A stretch of DNA of 46,717 nt. Source: Acidobacteriota bacterium (GTDB lineage: Bacteria > Acidobacteriota > Terriglobia > Acidiferrales > UBA7541). A program made the position numbers and the translations under genes. The DNA lies in the NCBI GenBank assembly GCA_003223245.1, contig QHYI01000123.1, positions 1 through 46,717 on the forward strand, given 5' to 3'. The notes under the pieces are model-generated. The model worked only from the letters and a program-made list of their open reading frames with translations, searched no databases and was not told the DNA's origin. This document shows positions 1 through 7,743 of the stretch, piece by piece (position 1 is the stretch's first letter; each line of letters opens with the position of its first letter).

Positions 1-2
1 TG

Positions 3-104
3 GCCGACTACCGCGAAATTCCTTATTATTTTGGAGTGAACCACTGCTGGATGACGATCAAGCGTGGTCGCGTGATTCACGCCTCCAATGAGTCCAGGAA
101 CTAG
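3..104 (+). CDS. hutI: Imidazolonepropionase C-terminal fragment (partial, enters from left edge)
   Basis: An open frame enters from the left edge and ends at a TAG at 102-104, giving 33 residues. It begins ADYREIPYYFGVNHC and continues through a TIKRGRVIHA stretch. This matches the C-terminal end of HutI, where a Y-x-x-I-P-Y-x-F-G-V-N-H motif is followed by a short K-x-G-x-V strand. It lies on the opposite strand to the hutI N-terminal part just downstream, and the two fragments meet at an 18-base palindrome (107-124). The roughly 100 residues that would join them are not in the window. Either a tail segment of hutI has been inverted, or this is a fold-back join from assembly or amplification. 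A related amidohydrolase tail is possible, but the motif favours HutI. Confidence 0.75.
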   Translation, partial: ADYREIPYYFGVNHCWMTIKRGRVIHASNESRN

Positions 105-933
105 CTATACGGGCAAGCCCGTATTGGCGGCCAGCCTGCAAGACGCGTTTTGATTCCGCCACGTTAAATGCGCCGCGGTCGCAAAACACATCGCAAAATT
201 CCGCGAGTTGGTGCTCGGCAATGGCTGGGAGGAGATTTTCTTCGAGCAGTTGGATATAGCGCTTTGCTCCGTGTGCTTTTTTGCGAAACTCTTCGGGCAC
301 CACATGCGCGCCAAGAAACGTCGAGACAATTTCGAGCGGCTGCTCCGCCGCAAGTTCCTTGTGTAGCTTCAGAATCCTCAGCTCACTGGCAACGTCCAGC
401 CCGTAGCCGCTCTTGGCTTCCATCGTCGTCGTTCCATACGCCGCAAACTGCTTCAGCGCCGCATGCGCCCGCTTCTTGAGTTCCTCCGCCGTCGCCGCGC
501 GCAGCTGGTTCACGGAATTGAGAATGCCGCCGCCTTTGCGCGCAATTTCTTCGTAACTGGCGCCTTGAATCTTTCGTTCGTACTCTTCGGTGCGGCTCGC
601 TGCATGAACCAGGTGCGTGTGCGAATCCACGAATCCCGGCAAAGCCACGCGCCTGCCCAAATCCAGGTTTTCCGCGGAGCGCGCTTCCGGCAACGCTTCC
701 ACTTGTGCTCGCGTGCCGACGGCCGCGATCACGCCATCGCGCACCAGCAACGCGCCTTCTTTGATGATGCCCGGGTTGGAAAGGGACTGGCCCCGCCGCG
801 GTCCACGTCCGCGCAGCGTCAGCAATTGCGATGCGCCCGTGATGAGCAGGGAGTCACCCAAAGCCCTGGTATTATGCCGGAAAGGTTTCAAGTAGCACAG
901 ACGTCCGTCTGTGCCTTCGACTTCTCGGCACAA
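58..933 (-). CDS. hutI: Imidazolonepropionase, N-terminal part, disrupted
   Basis: HutI hydrolyses 4-imidazolone-5-propanoate to N-formimino-L-glutamate, the third step of histidine degradation, in the cytoplasm. Visible are the amidohydrolase metal motif DSHTHLVHA, the GGGILNSV and GTTTMEAKSGYGL segments and the AEFCDVFCDRGAF block, all typical of HutI. The family is about 400-420 residues. Here the homology stops at a GRQYGL motif, and the last 18 residues are read from the antisense of the hutI tail at 3-104. The gene is therefore broken at about two thirds of its length. The real start is probably the TTG at 861 (LGDSLLITGASQLL), since HutI proteins usually begin close to that strand; the longer version covers an intergenic palindrome. 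It follows hutU in the same direction, as in a hut operon. Confidence 0.85.
   Translation of the reverse strand: MCREVEGTDGRLCYLKPFRHNTRALGDSLLITGASQLLTLRGRGPRRGQSLSNPGIIKEGALLVRDGVIAAVGTRAQVEALPEARSAENLDLGRRVALPGFVDSHTHLVHAASRTEEYERKIQGASYEEIARKGGGILNSVNQLRAATAEELKKRAHAALKQFAAYGTTTMEAKSGYGLDVASELRILKLHKELAAEQPLEIVSTFLGAHVVPEEFRKKAHGAKRYIQLLEENLLPAIAEHQLAEFCDVFCDRGAFNVAESKRVLQAGRQYGLARIASSWTHWRRESRDHA
107..124. repeat. Palindrome at the hutI inversion junction
   Basis: ATACGGGC and GCCCGTAT form perfect 8-base arms around AA. The palindrome sits exactly where the forward hutI tail (stop at 104) and the reverse hutI N-terminal part meet. Each fragment, read in its own coding direction, carries ATACGGGC at the join, so this is the breakpoint. 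Confidence 0.8.
895..914. repeat. Perfect 9-base inverted repeat between hutU and hutI
   Basis: GCACAGACG and CGTCTGTGC flank a 2-base centre, followed at 940-955 by further related halves (GTGCGTCTGTGCG). It lies in the gap between hutU and the probable TTG start of hutI. The shape suits a REP-like intergenic palindrome or an mRNA hairpin between two operon genes; no T-run follows, so a terminator is unlikely. Confidence 0.6.
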
Positions 934-1000
934 ACTCTGTGTACTGTGCGTCTGTGCGTTATGCTTCTTCTTTTTGCTGGTTTCGCATAGGGGGCAATGT

Positions 1001-2689
1001 CTAGGCCATGGGGATTTTCACGCCAGTTTTCTTTGCGAAGGCCATGGCTTCGGGGTAACCCGCATCGACGTGGCGCGCCACACCCATCCCCGGATCATTC
1101 CTCAGCACGCGCTCGATGCGCTTGGCCATTTCTTTGGTTCCATCGGCCACCGTAACTTGGCCTGCGTGCTGCGAATAGCCAATCCCCACGCCGCCGCCGT
1201 TGTGGATCGACACCCAGGACGCGCCGCTCGCCGTGTTAATCAGCGCATTCAGCAGCGGCCAATCCGCCACCGCGTCCGAGCCGTCGCGCATGGACTCCGT
1301 CTCGCGGTACGGTGATGCCACCGACCCGCAGTCCAGGTGATCGCGCCCCATCACCACCGGCGCTTTGACTTCCCCGCGGGCCACCAAATCGTTCAACGCC
1401 AAGCCAAATTTATCGCGCTCGCCATAACCTAACCAGCAAATCCGCGACGGCAGCCCCTGGAACTTCACGCGCTTCTGCGCCAGTTTGATCCAGCGGGTCA
1501 AATACTCGTCGTGCGGAAACATTTCCAGCACTAACTGGTCGGTCCGCGCAATGTCGGAAGGCTCGCCCGAAAGCGCCACCCACCGGAACGGCCCTCGGCC
1601 CTCGCAAAAGAGCGGACGGATGTACGCCGGCACGAATCCCGGAAAGTCGTAGGCGTTCTTCACGCCCTGCTCGAACGCGAAGGTGCGAATGTTGTTGCCG
1701 TAATCAAACGTCACTGAACCTAGCTTCTGCAAATCGAGCATGCCTTGCACGTGCACTGCGATTGCTGCCAGCGCGCGCTTCTGATACTCCTCGGGATTTT
1801 TCTTCCGCAGCTCCAGCGCGGCTTCGAGCGACATTCCATTTGGCACGTAGCCCCCGAGCGGGTCGTGCGCGCTCGTTTGGTCGGTGAGCAAGTCCGGCAC
1901 AACGCCGCGTTTCGCCAGCTCCGGAATCACGTCCGCACAATTGCCCACGAGCCCGACCGAGGTGGCTTCCCCCTTGCGCACCGCGTTTTTTAGAATGCGC
2001 AACGCTTCGTCCAGCGTGGTGACCAGCACGTCGCAATAGCCCGTCTTCAGGCGCCTCTTGATGCGCTCCGGGTCGACGTCAATTCCTAGAAACGCCGCGC
2101 CGTTCATCGTGGCTGCCAGCGGCTGCGCTCCACCCATGCCGCCCATGCCGCCGCTGACCACCAGCCTGCCCTTCAAGTCGCCACCAAACTGTTTCTTCGC
2201 CGCCGCCGCAAAGGTCTCGTAGGTACCCTGCAAAATTCCCTGCGTCCCGATATAAATCCAGCTTCCGGCGGTCATCTGCCCGTACATCATCAAGCCCGCG
2301 CGGTCCAGTTCGTTGAATTTTTCCCAGTTGTTCCACTGGCCTACCAGGTTCGAGTTGCACAGCAGCACACGCGGCGCGTAGTCATGCGTCCGAAACATCG
2401 CCACGGGCTTTCCCGACTGCACTAGCAGCGTCTCGTCCGCTTCGAGCGCCTTCAGCGAACGCACAATCGCGTGAAAGCACTCCCAGTTTCGCGCCGCTTT
2501 CCCCGTTCCGCCGTACACCACCAATTCTTCGGGCTTCTCTGCCACTTCCGGATCCACATTGTTCAGCAGCATGCGCAGCGCCGCTTCCTGCTGCCACCCT
2601 TTGCAGGAAATCTCCGTCCCGCGCGGCGCGCGATACGGCCCTTTCGACAATCCGGCCTCCGCCAAGGTTCCTGGCAATGTCGCATTCAT
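1001..2689 (-). CDS. hutU: Urocanate hydratase
   Basis: HutU hydrates urocanate to 4-imidazolone-5-propanoate using tightly bound NAD+ as an electrophile, the second step of histidine degradation. The 562-residue length matches the family (about 555). Recognisable blocks run from the N-terminal [18 protein letters not shown] and the [13 protein letters not shown] region, through the glycine-rich [13 protein letters not shown] nucleotide-binding loop, to the VGNCADV and [12 protein letters not shown] motifs and a C-terminal [15 protein letters not shown] segment carrying conserved substrate-site residues. The start at 2689 gives [14 protein letters not shown], with a weak purine-rich stretch before it. 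It is followed on the same strand by hutI; no hutH or hutF lies in the window. Confidence 0.97.
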   Translation of the reverse strand: MNATLPGTLAEAGLSKGPYRAPRGTEISCKGWQQEAALRMLLNNVDPEVAEKPEELVVYGGTGKAARNWECFHAIVRSLKALEADETLLVQSGKPVAMFRTHDYAPRVLLCNSNLVGQWNNWEKFNELDRAGLMMYGQMTAGSWIYIGTQGILQGTYETFAAAAKKQFGGDLKGRLVVSGGMGGMGGAQPLAATMNGAAFLGIDVDPERIKRRLKTGYCDVLVTTLDEALRILKNAVRKGEATSVGLVGNCADVIPELAKRGVVPDLLTDQTSAHDPLGGYVPNGMSLEAALELRKKNPEEYQKRALAAIAVHVQGMLDLQKLGSVTFDYGNNIRTFAFEQGVKNAYDFPGFVPAYIRPLFCEGRGPFRWVALSGEPSDIARTDQLVLEMFPHDEYLTRWIKLAQKRVKFQGLPSRICWLGYGERDKFGLALNDLVARGEVKAPVVMGRDHLDCGSVASPYRETESMRDGSDAVADWPLLNALINTASGASWVSIHNGGGVGIGYSQHAGQVTVADGTKEMAKRIERVLRNDPGMGVARHVDAGYPEAMAFAKKTGVKIPMA

Positions 2690-2725
2690 GACTTTCTCTC
2701 TTTCCCGCTCATCCTAACGCGAGCT

Positions 2726-3028
2726 TCACGCATAGACAGACTCGCCCCGTTTCAACCGGGGAAGCCGCTCGATGGACTTCCCGGCCTTTTCCTGGGCTCG
2801 GCGCAGGTCATAGAGACTTTGCAGATTGAGCCAAAACTGGGCGCTCGTGCCAAAGAAATGGCCAAGGCGCAGAGCGGTGTCGCCGGTGATCGAGCGCGTT
2901 CCATTCAAAATTTGTGTGACGCGATTGGTAGGCACGCCGAGTTTTCGAGCCAATGCTGCTGCGCTCATATCAAGCCTTTGCAGTTCCCGGGCCAAATGTT
3001 CTCCCGGATGAATAGCCGTAATGCCCAT
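2726..3028 (-). CDS. higA: HigA-family antitoxin (XRE helix-turn-helix)
   Basis: A 100-residue protein starting MGITAIHPGEHLARELQ. The HPGE start followed by a helix-turn-helix (about residues 15-65: AAALARKLGVPTNRVTQILNG, then ITGDTALRLGHFFGTSAQFWLNLQ) is the signature of HigA/VapI antitoxins, which neutralise HigB and repress their own promoter. The start at 3028 is chosen because AGGAG lies 7 bases upstream; a longer in-frame reading only runs into higB sequence in another frame. The higB stop codon overlaps this ribosome-binding site, so translation is probably coupled. Gene order toxin-antitoxin is normal for higBA. Confidence 0.92.
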   Translation of the reverse strand: MGITAIHPGEHLARELQRLDMSAAALARKLGVPTNRVTQILNGTRSITGDTALRLGHFFGTSAQFWLNLQSLYDLRRAQEKAGKSIERLPRLKRGESVYA

Positions 3029-3038
3029 TAAAATGCTC

Positions 3039-3326
3039 CTAGTGATAGTCAACCATCTCCACATGCGATGGCCCGGGTGCGCCGTCGAGCCACTCGAAAC
3101 AAATTCGCCACTGACCGTTAATCCGGATACTGTACTGGCCCTGGCGGTCGCCAGCCAAAGCCTCACCACGATTTCCTGGCAGGGCCGCGAGGTCTCCGAG
3201 GTAAGCCGCTGCCTCTAGCCGGTCGAGTTGCAGGCGAGCGGGACGCGCAAACCCGGAAAAAGCTTTGACCCGCCTCCCCCCAGCGAAGTCTCGGGTCGGC
3301 TGGTCCCGGCAGCTGACGATCACCAC
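3039..3326 (-). CDS. higB: HigB-family toxin (RelE-like mRNA interferase)
   Basis: A 95-residue protein of the RelE/ParE fold. It carries the HigB hallmarks: an N-terminal strand, FSGFARPARLQLDRL helix, LAALPGNRGEALAGDRQGQYSIRI and the QWRICFEW strand ending in HVEMVDYH. HigB toxins cut mRNA on the ribosome, with a C-terminal His and basic residues in the active site; the terminal YH and the central Arg residues are present, so it looks intact. It starts at a GTG (3326, with a second GTG 3 bases later). It precedes higA by 10 bases, and an inverted repeat with promoter-like hexamers lies just upstream. Confidence 0.92.
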   Translation of the reverse strand: MVIVSCRDQPTRDFAGGRRVKAFSGFARPARLQLDRLEAAAYLGDLAALPGNRGEALAGDRQGQYSIRINGQWRICFEWLDGAPGPSHVEMVDYH

Positions 3327-3349
3327 TCGGACGGTATCAAGGATTACGT

Positions 3350-3366
3350 GTTACGTCAAACGTAAC
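3350..3366. promoter_or_regulatory. Probable HigA operator / higBA promoter
   Basis: GTTACGT-CAA-ACGTAAC is a perfect 7-base inverted repeat 24 bases upstream of the higB start, flanked by further TTACGT/TACGT half-sites (3343-3376). On the reverse strand TTGACG falls within it as a -35 candidate, with TACCGT 17 bases later. This is the placement expected of a site for HigA autorepression. Confidence 0.6.
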
Positions 3367-3513
3367 GAAATACGTTTTTTCACCGCTTGTCCAACCTCAG
3401 CGTCTCCCGCTTTGGCCTTAGCAGGACTTCCAATCAACCGGGGCGTTTCCTTTTAGTTTGCACGCCTCCTCGCAACTCGCGCCCCCATGCTTGCTTTGCA
3501 GTAAAATCTCTCT

Positions 3514-4488
3514 GTGATGAAGCGTGGCAAGCGCAAGCTGAATCCCACACGGGACCCGAAGCCAGTCAAGAAAGACCGAAGACCCGTGGGAAAGGCCGCG
3601 CAAGTGGCCGAGAACGACCCGCAGCCGGTGGAGCGCGACGCCAAACTCGGGGCACAAGTCACGCCCGTTGACCCGCGCATCGAAAACGATAGCCCCGATA
3701 TGGCCATCGAGCTGCAACAGGAAATCGAGAATTTCACGAACTCCTTCCACGTTGAAAGGCACCCTGGAACGCCCCCCGCTTCTCGAAAAGCGCCGGCGTC
3801 GCCTCCAACCGCGGCCGACCGCCGCACCAGCCCTCGCTACACATTCCACGCCACCGCGGAAGTCCTAGCCACCGACTCCGGCGCAAAAAGCAAGACGCAC
3901 GTGCGCGACTTGAGCCAGCAGGGATGCTACCTTGACGCCGACAATCCGCTCCCCCTAGGCACCACGGTCCATGTGCGCATGATGAAGGGCGGCAGATCGC
4001 TCGAAGTGCAGGGCCGAGTCGTCTATAACCAGCCCGGCAAGGGCATGGGGCTCATGTTTACTGCGGTCAAGCCGGAACACGGCGGGACTCTCGATGTATG
4101 GATCAACGAGTCCCGCGAAACTTCCTGGCTTGCAAACAATCGCCGCCGCAGCCAGCGTGTCCTGATGAAAGTTCCCGTGCGCGTTTCGGTTCAAGCGGGC
4201 GCCGCCGCGCTCACCGAGCAAGAAACCTACACCCTGGCGGTCAGCGCCCACGGCGCACTGCTCGCCGCGTCCGCGCCGCTCTACCGAGGCCAGCGGCTCA
4301 CGCTAGAGAATCCGCAGACCAAAGCTTCGCTCGAGTGCGTGGTCGCGCACATTGACCGCTTCCCTGATGATGACCAAGTGAAGGTCGGCGTGGAGTTCCT
4401 CTTGCCCAATCCCACTTTCTGGCACGTGGCCTTCCCGCCCAAAGACTGGTCCCCGCGCCATCCTGACGCGAAATCCCGTCCAAAATAA
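3514..4488 (+). CDS. Tandem PilZ-domain protein
   Basis: A 324-residue soluble protein; the start is GTG 3514 or ATG 3517. Residues 1-95 are charged and probably disordered. Two PilZ-like domains follow. The first (about 102-200) has RRTSPRY and DLSQQGCYL, matching the c-di-GMP-binding RxxxR and [DN]xSxxG motifs. The second (about 208-310) has RRRSQRVLMKVPVRV, but its second motif reads AVSAHGALL, with Ala in place of the Asp/Asn. This suggests one good c-di-GMP site and one weakened site; PilZ domains couple c-di-GMP to motility or surface functions. No partner is adjacent, although pilT lies 23 kb away. It is transcribed away from higBA. Confidence 0.85.
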   Translation: MMKRGKRKLNPTRDPKPVKKDRRPVGKAAQVAENDPQPVERDAKLGAQVTPVDPRIENDSPDMAIELQQEIENFTNSFHVERHPGTPPASRKAPASPPTAADRRTSPRYTFHATAEVLATDSGAKSKTHVRDLSQQGCYLDADNPLPLGTTVHVRMMKGGRSLEVQGRVVYNQPGKGMGLMFTAVKPEHGGTLDVWINESRETSWLANNRRRSQRVLMKVPVRVSVQAGAAALTEQETYTLAVSAHGALLAASAPLYRGQRLTLENPQTKASLECVVAHIDRFPDDDQVKVGVEFLLPNPTFWHVAFPPKDWSPRHPDAKSRPK

Positions 4489-4668
4489 TTTCACCTACTG
4501 GTCTGTGCGTTCTGTCTTCGATCTTCCTCTCTTTAGTTGCTTTCCTTGCCGGTGGCGCGCGCCGGCCTTGTCGAGCGACTCCGTCCCTGCGATCGTCGAA
4601 ATTCCCTATAAGCGCGACGGTAGTCTCTTCGTGATTCCAATTCAATCGCTGGCTTAAAGCGGGCTTCT

Positions 4669-4697
4669 TTGACCGCTTCGGGTGTGCATGTTAGTAT
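4669..4697 (+). promoter_or_regulatory. Promoter of the glycine cleavage operon
   Basis: TTGACC (4669-4674) and TAGTAT (4692-4697) are separated by 17 bases and sit 24 bases before the gcvT ATG at 4721, giving a short leader of about 17 bases. That leaves no room for a glycine riboswitch downstream of the start point. Confidence 0.65.
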
Positions 4698-4720
4698 CGG
4701 TTCCTGCCCGGGCGATAGGA

Positions 4721-5899
4721 ATGGAATCCTCCACAACTCCACAAATTAGCGCGCTTCGCAAAACACCGCTTAACGCATTGCACCGCCGCCTTGGCGCAAA
4801 AATGGTCAATTTCGGCGGCTGGGACATGCCGGTGGAGTATCCGCCGAGCGGCGGCCTGATCACGGAGCACAAAGCGGTGCGCGGAAGTGTGGGAGTTTTT
4901 GACGTCAGCCACATGGGGGACATTCGCATTCGAAGCGGCAAGAGACCGGGCGGAGCGCTCGAGGCGGTTCAGCACATCACCATGAACGATGCGTCTAAGC
5001 TGGCAATCGGGCAGGCGCAATATTCGGCGATTCTTTATCCGGACGGTACGTTTGTGGACGACGTGATCGTACACCGCCTGGGGGAAGATGATTTTCTGCT
5101 GGTGATTAACGCGGGAACGCGCGAGAAAGACATTAACTGGGTACGAGAGAACACCAAGGGATTCGATCGGGTGGTAGAGGAATTGAGCGACGCGTACACG
5201 CAGTTGGCGATCCAAGGGCCGCGGGCGGCGGAGGTCGTGCAAAAGCTGACAGATGTCGACCTCAGCGGGATCAAGAATTACTGGTTTACGCACGGCACCG
5301 TCTGCGGGCTGAAGAACACGTTGATTGCGCGCACGGGATATACGGGCGAGGATGGATTTGAGATTTATGTTCCGTCCGACGTGGCGACAAGCGAAAGAAC
5401 CTGGAATCAGGTGATCGAGGCGGGGCGCGGATTCGGCATCGTTCCTTGCGGCTTGGGCGCGCGCAACACGTTGCGCCTGGAATCGAAAATGGCGCTGTAC
5501 GGACACGAGATCAGCGACAAGATCAATGTATGGGAAGCGGGGCTGGATCGCTATTGCAAAATGGAGAAAGGCGATTTCATCGGCCGCCCGGCGCTGGAAC
5601 GCGCAAAAGCCGCGGGATTGACGCGGACGCTGGTGGGCATCGAGATGATCGACCGCGGAATTGCGCGCGACGAATACTGCTGCTGCAACGAAGCCGGAGA
5701 ACGCATTGGTGTAGTGACGAGCGGTTCGCCCTCACCGACATTGGGCAAGAACATCGCGCTGGCGTATGTGCCGCCGGCGTATTCGGCGCTGGGTATGATT
5801 TTGTACGTGGAAATCCGCGGGCAGAAGTATAAAGCGCGGGTGGTTGCGACTCCGTTTTACAAGCGGCAAAAGAAAGCAGCGGCGCCGCAGGCAAGGTGA
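4721..5899 (+). CDS. gcvT: Glycine cleavage system T protein (aminomethyltransferase)
   Basis: GcvT takes the aminomethyl group from the lipoyl arm of GcvH, releasing ammonia and passing the methylene to tetrahydrofolate. Starting at ATG 4721 it is 392 residues, as usual for the family. Motifs include NFGGWDMPVEY, the GVFDVSHMGDI strand, the YTGEDGFEIYV loop near the folate site, GLGARNTLRLE and the C-terminal RGQKYKARVV. The longer reading from GTG 4682 would overlap the promoter, so 4721 is preferred; it has a GATAGGA just upstream. It is the first gene of gcvT-gcvH-gcvPA-gcvPB. Confidence 0.96.
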   Translation: MESSTTPQISALRKTPLNALHRRLGAKMVNFGGWDMPVEYPPSGGLITEHKAVRGSVGVFDVSHMGDIRIRSGKRPGGALEAVQHITMNDASKLAIGQAQYSAILYPDGTFVDDVIVHRLGEDDFLLVINAGTREKDINWVRENTKGFDRVVEELSDAYTQLAIQGPRAAEVVQKLTDVDLSGIKNYWFTHGTVCGLKNTLIARTGYTGEDGFEIYVPSDVATSERTWNQVIEAGRGFGIVPCGLGARNTLRLESKMALYGHEISDKINVWEAGLDRYCKMEKGDFIGRPALERAKAAGLTRTLVGIEMIDRGIARDEYCCCNEAGERIGVVTSGSPSPTLGKNIALAYVPPAYSALGMILYVEIRGQKYKARVVATPFYKRQKKAAAPQAR

Positions 5900-5937
5900 A
5901 GCTAGTCTAACTTAGACTAACTGCGAGGAGCAGGTTA

Positions 5938-6339
5938 ATGGCCTATCCGAAGTCATACCGCTACACCAAAGAGCATGAATGGATTGAGGTGAAAGGCGAC
6001 CTCGCTACCATCGGCATCACCGATCACGCCCAGCATGAATTGGGCGACGTGGTTTTTGTGGAATTGCCCAAGCCGGGCGCAAAAATTGAGGCTGGAAAAT
6101 CGTTTGGCACCGTGGAGTCGGTGAAAGCGGTCAGCGAAATTTACGCCCCGGCCAGCGGAGAAGTCATCGAGGCCAATGGCGAACTGCAGAACAAGCCGGA
6201 AACGATTAACAACGACCCGCACGGAGCCGCGTGGCTGATCAGAGTGCGCTTGACGAATGCGAAGGGAATCAGCGACTTGATGGACGCGGCCGCCTATGAA
6301 GCCTATATCGCGGAGAAGGGCAAGGAAACCTCCGCGTAA
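5938..6339 (+). CDS. gcvH: Glycine cleavage system H protein (lipoyl carrier)
   Basis: GcvH is the small carrier whose lipoyl-lysine shuttles the aminomethyl group among the P, T and L proteins. The 133 residues include YTKEHEWIEVKGD at the start, the GDVVFVELPKPG strand and the lipoylation hairpin TVESVKAVSEIYAPASGEV. The modified lysine is K63, matching the usual position of about 64. A GAGGAG precedes the ATG at 5938. Its stop codon shares one base with the gcvPA start (TAATG at 6337-6341), a sign of coupled translation. Confidence 0.97.
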   Translation: MAYPKSYRYTKEHEWIEVKGDLATIGITDHAQHELGDVVFVELPKPGAKIEAGKSFGTVESVKAVSEIYAPASGEVIEANGELQNKPETINNDPHGAAWLIRVRLTNAKGISDLMDAAAYEAYIAEKGKETSA

Positions 6340-7685
6340 TGCGCTACCTCCCGAAAAGCCCCGTCGAGCGGCAGGGAATGCTGGCCGCCATTGGCGCAAA
6401 ATCCATCAACGAGTTGTTTTCGAGCATTCCGGAAAAGTACCGGCTGCGTGAGGCGCTGAAGATTCCCGGGCCGTACTCGGAAGCGGAAATTATCCAATAT
6501 TTCAAAGAGCGCGCCGCCGAAAATGCGGCCGGGTACACCAGCTTTCTTGGCGCGGGCGTTTACAACCATTTGCGTTCGGTGGTGACGGACACGATCATTC
6601 AGCGCGGCGAATTCCTCACTTCCTATACGCCGTATCAAGCAGAGATTTCACAAGGCACGTTGCAAGCCATTTTTGAGTTTCAGACGTTGCTGTGCCAGCT
6701 CACCGGGCAGGACGTGGCAAACGCGTCGATGTATGACGGCTCGACGGCCACCACGGAAGCCGTGTTGATGGCGGAGCGGCTGACGGGGCGTCGGCGCGTG
6801 CTGGTGGCGCGCTCCGTGCATCCGGAATATCGCGAAGTGCTGAAAACCTACGCCAAAAATTCCGGGTTGCGGATTGAAGAGATTCCGTTCACCGCGAGCG
6901 GAACGATGGATACGAAGGTATTGCAGGGCGCGCTGAAAGATGACGTGGCCGCGGTCGTCGTACAATCGCCGAACTTTTTTGGCGCGATCGAAACGTACGC
7001 GCCCCTGGCCGAGGCGGCGCGCGCGGCGGGCGCCCTGTTCGTGGTGGCCATTGCGGAAGCCGTTTCGCTGGGACTGTTGCGGCCGCCAACGGAGGCAGAT
7101 ATTGTGGCGCTGGAAGCGCAGAGCTTGGGCTTGCCGCCAAGTTACGGGGGACCGTTTGCCGGAGTAATCGCCGCGCGCGAGAAATACGTTCGTCAAATGC
7201 CGGGAAGGCTGGCAGGACAAACGACAGATTCCGAAGGTCATCGCGGATTTGTGCTGACGCTTGCGACGCGCGAGCAGCACATTCGCCGCGAGAAAGCCAC
7301 CTCGAACATCTGCACGAATCAGGCGCTCTGCGCGCTAGCCGCTACCGTGCACCTGACCCTGCTCGGCAAGGAGGGCTTCCGCGAGATGGCGGAGCAGAAT
7401 CTTTCAAAAGCGCAGTTTGCGCTCGGGGAGCTGCTGAGAGTTCCCGGCGTGCGGCGCACATTTGACGCGCCATTTTTCAATGAATTCACGGTCGAACTGC
7501 CGCGCTCGGTGAAAATCGTGAATTCACATTTGGTGCGCGAAAAAATCATCGGACCGTTGGCGCTGGGCACGGCATACCCGGAATTGACGAAAAATGCCTT
7601 GGTGTGCGTCACGGAAACGACGCCGCGCGCGGAGATCGAAAGATTTGCTGGCGCAGTGAAACGGGCGCTGGAGCAGCCGGTCTAG
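6339..7685 (+). CDS. gcvPA: Glycine dehydrogenase (decarboxylating) subunit 1
   Basis: This is the N-terminal half of the split P protein; with GcvPB it decarboxylates glycine and loads the aminomethyl group onto GcvH. The 448-residue length is normal for the subunit. Recognisable blocks are RYLPKSPVERQGML, the SFLGAGVYNH motif, TSYTPYQAEISQGTLQ, the ANASMYDGSTATTEA segment and LPPSYGGPFAGVIA. This subunit lacks the PLP lysine, which is on GcvPB. It overlaps gcvH by one base. The two-gene form of P protein is common outside Proteobacteria. Confidence 0.96.
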   Translation: MRYLPKSPVERQGMLAAIGAKSINELFSSIPEKYRLREALKIPGPYSEAEIIQYFKERAAENAAGYTSFLGAGVYNHLRSVVTDTIIQRGEFLTSYTPYQAEISQGTLQAIFEFQTLLCQLTGQDVANASMYDGSTATTEAVLMAERLTGRRRVLVARSVHPEYREVLKTYAKNSGLRIEEIPFTASGTMDTKVLQGALKDDVAAVVVQSPNFFGAIETYAPLAEAARAAGALFVVAIAEAVSLGLLRPPTEADIVALEAQSLGLPPSYGGPFAGVIAAREKYVRQMPGRLAGQTTDSEGHRGFVLTLATREQHIRREKATSNICTNQALCALAATVHLTLLGKEGFREMAEQNLSKAQFALGELLRVPGVRRTFDAPFFNEFTVELPRSVKIVNSHLVREKIIGPLALGTAYPELTKNALVCVTETTPRAEIERFAGAVKRALEQPV

Positions 7686-7743
7686 CAGGCGGAAGGGTTG
7701 TGATGACCAGCGCGCTTGCAGCGGCCTCAAGCACAAGGAAGAA

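Noticed and set aside
4489-4720. Glycine riboswitch upstream of gcvT
   Set aside because: No tandem aptamer motifs are seen, and the likely transcription start leaves only about 17 bases of leader.
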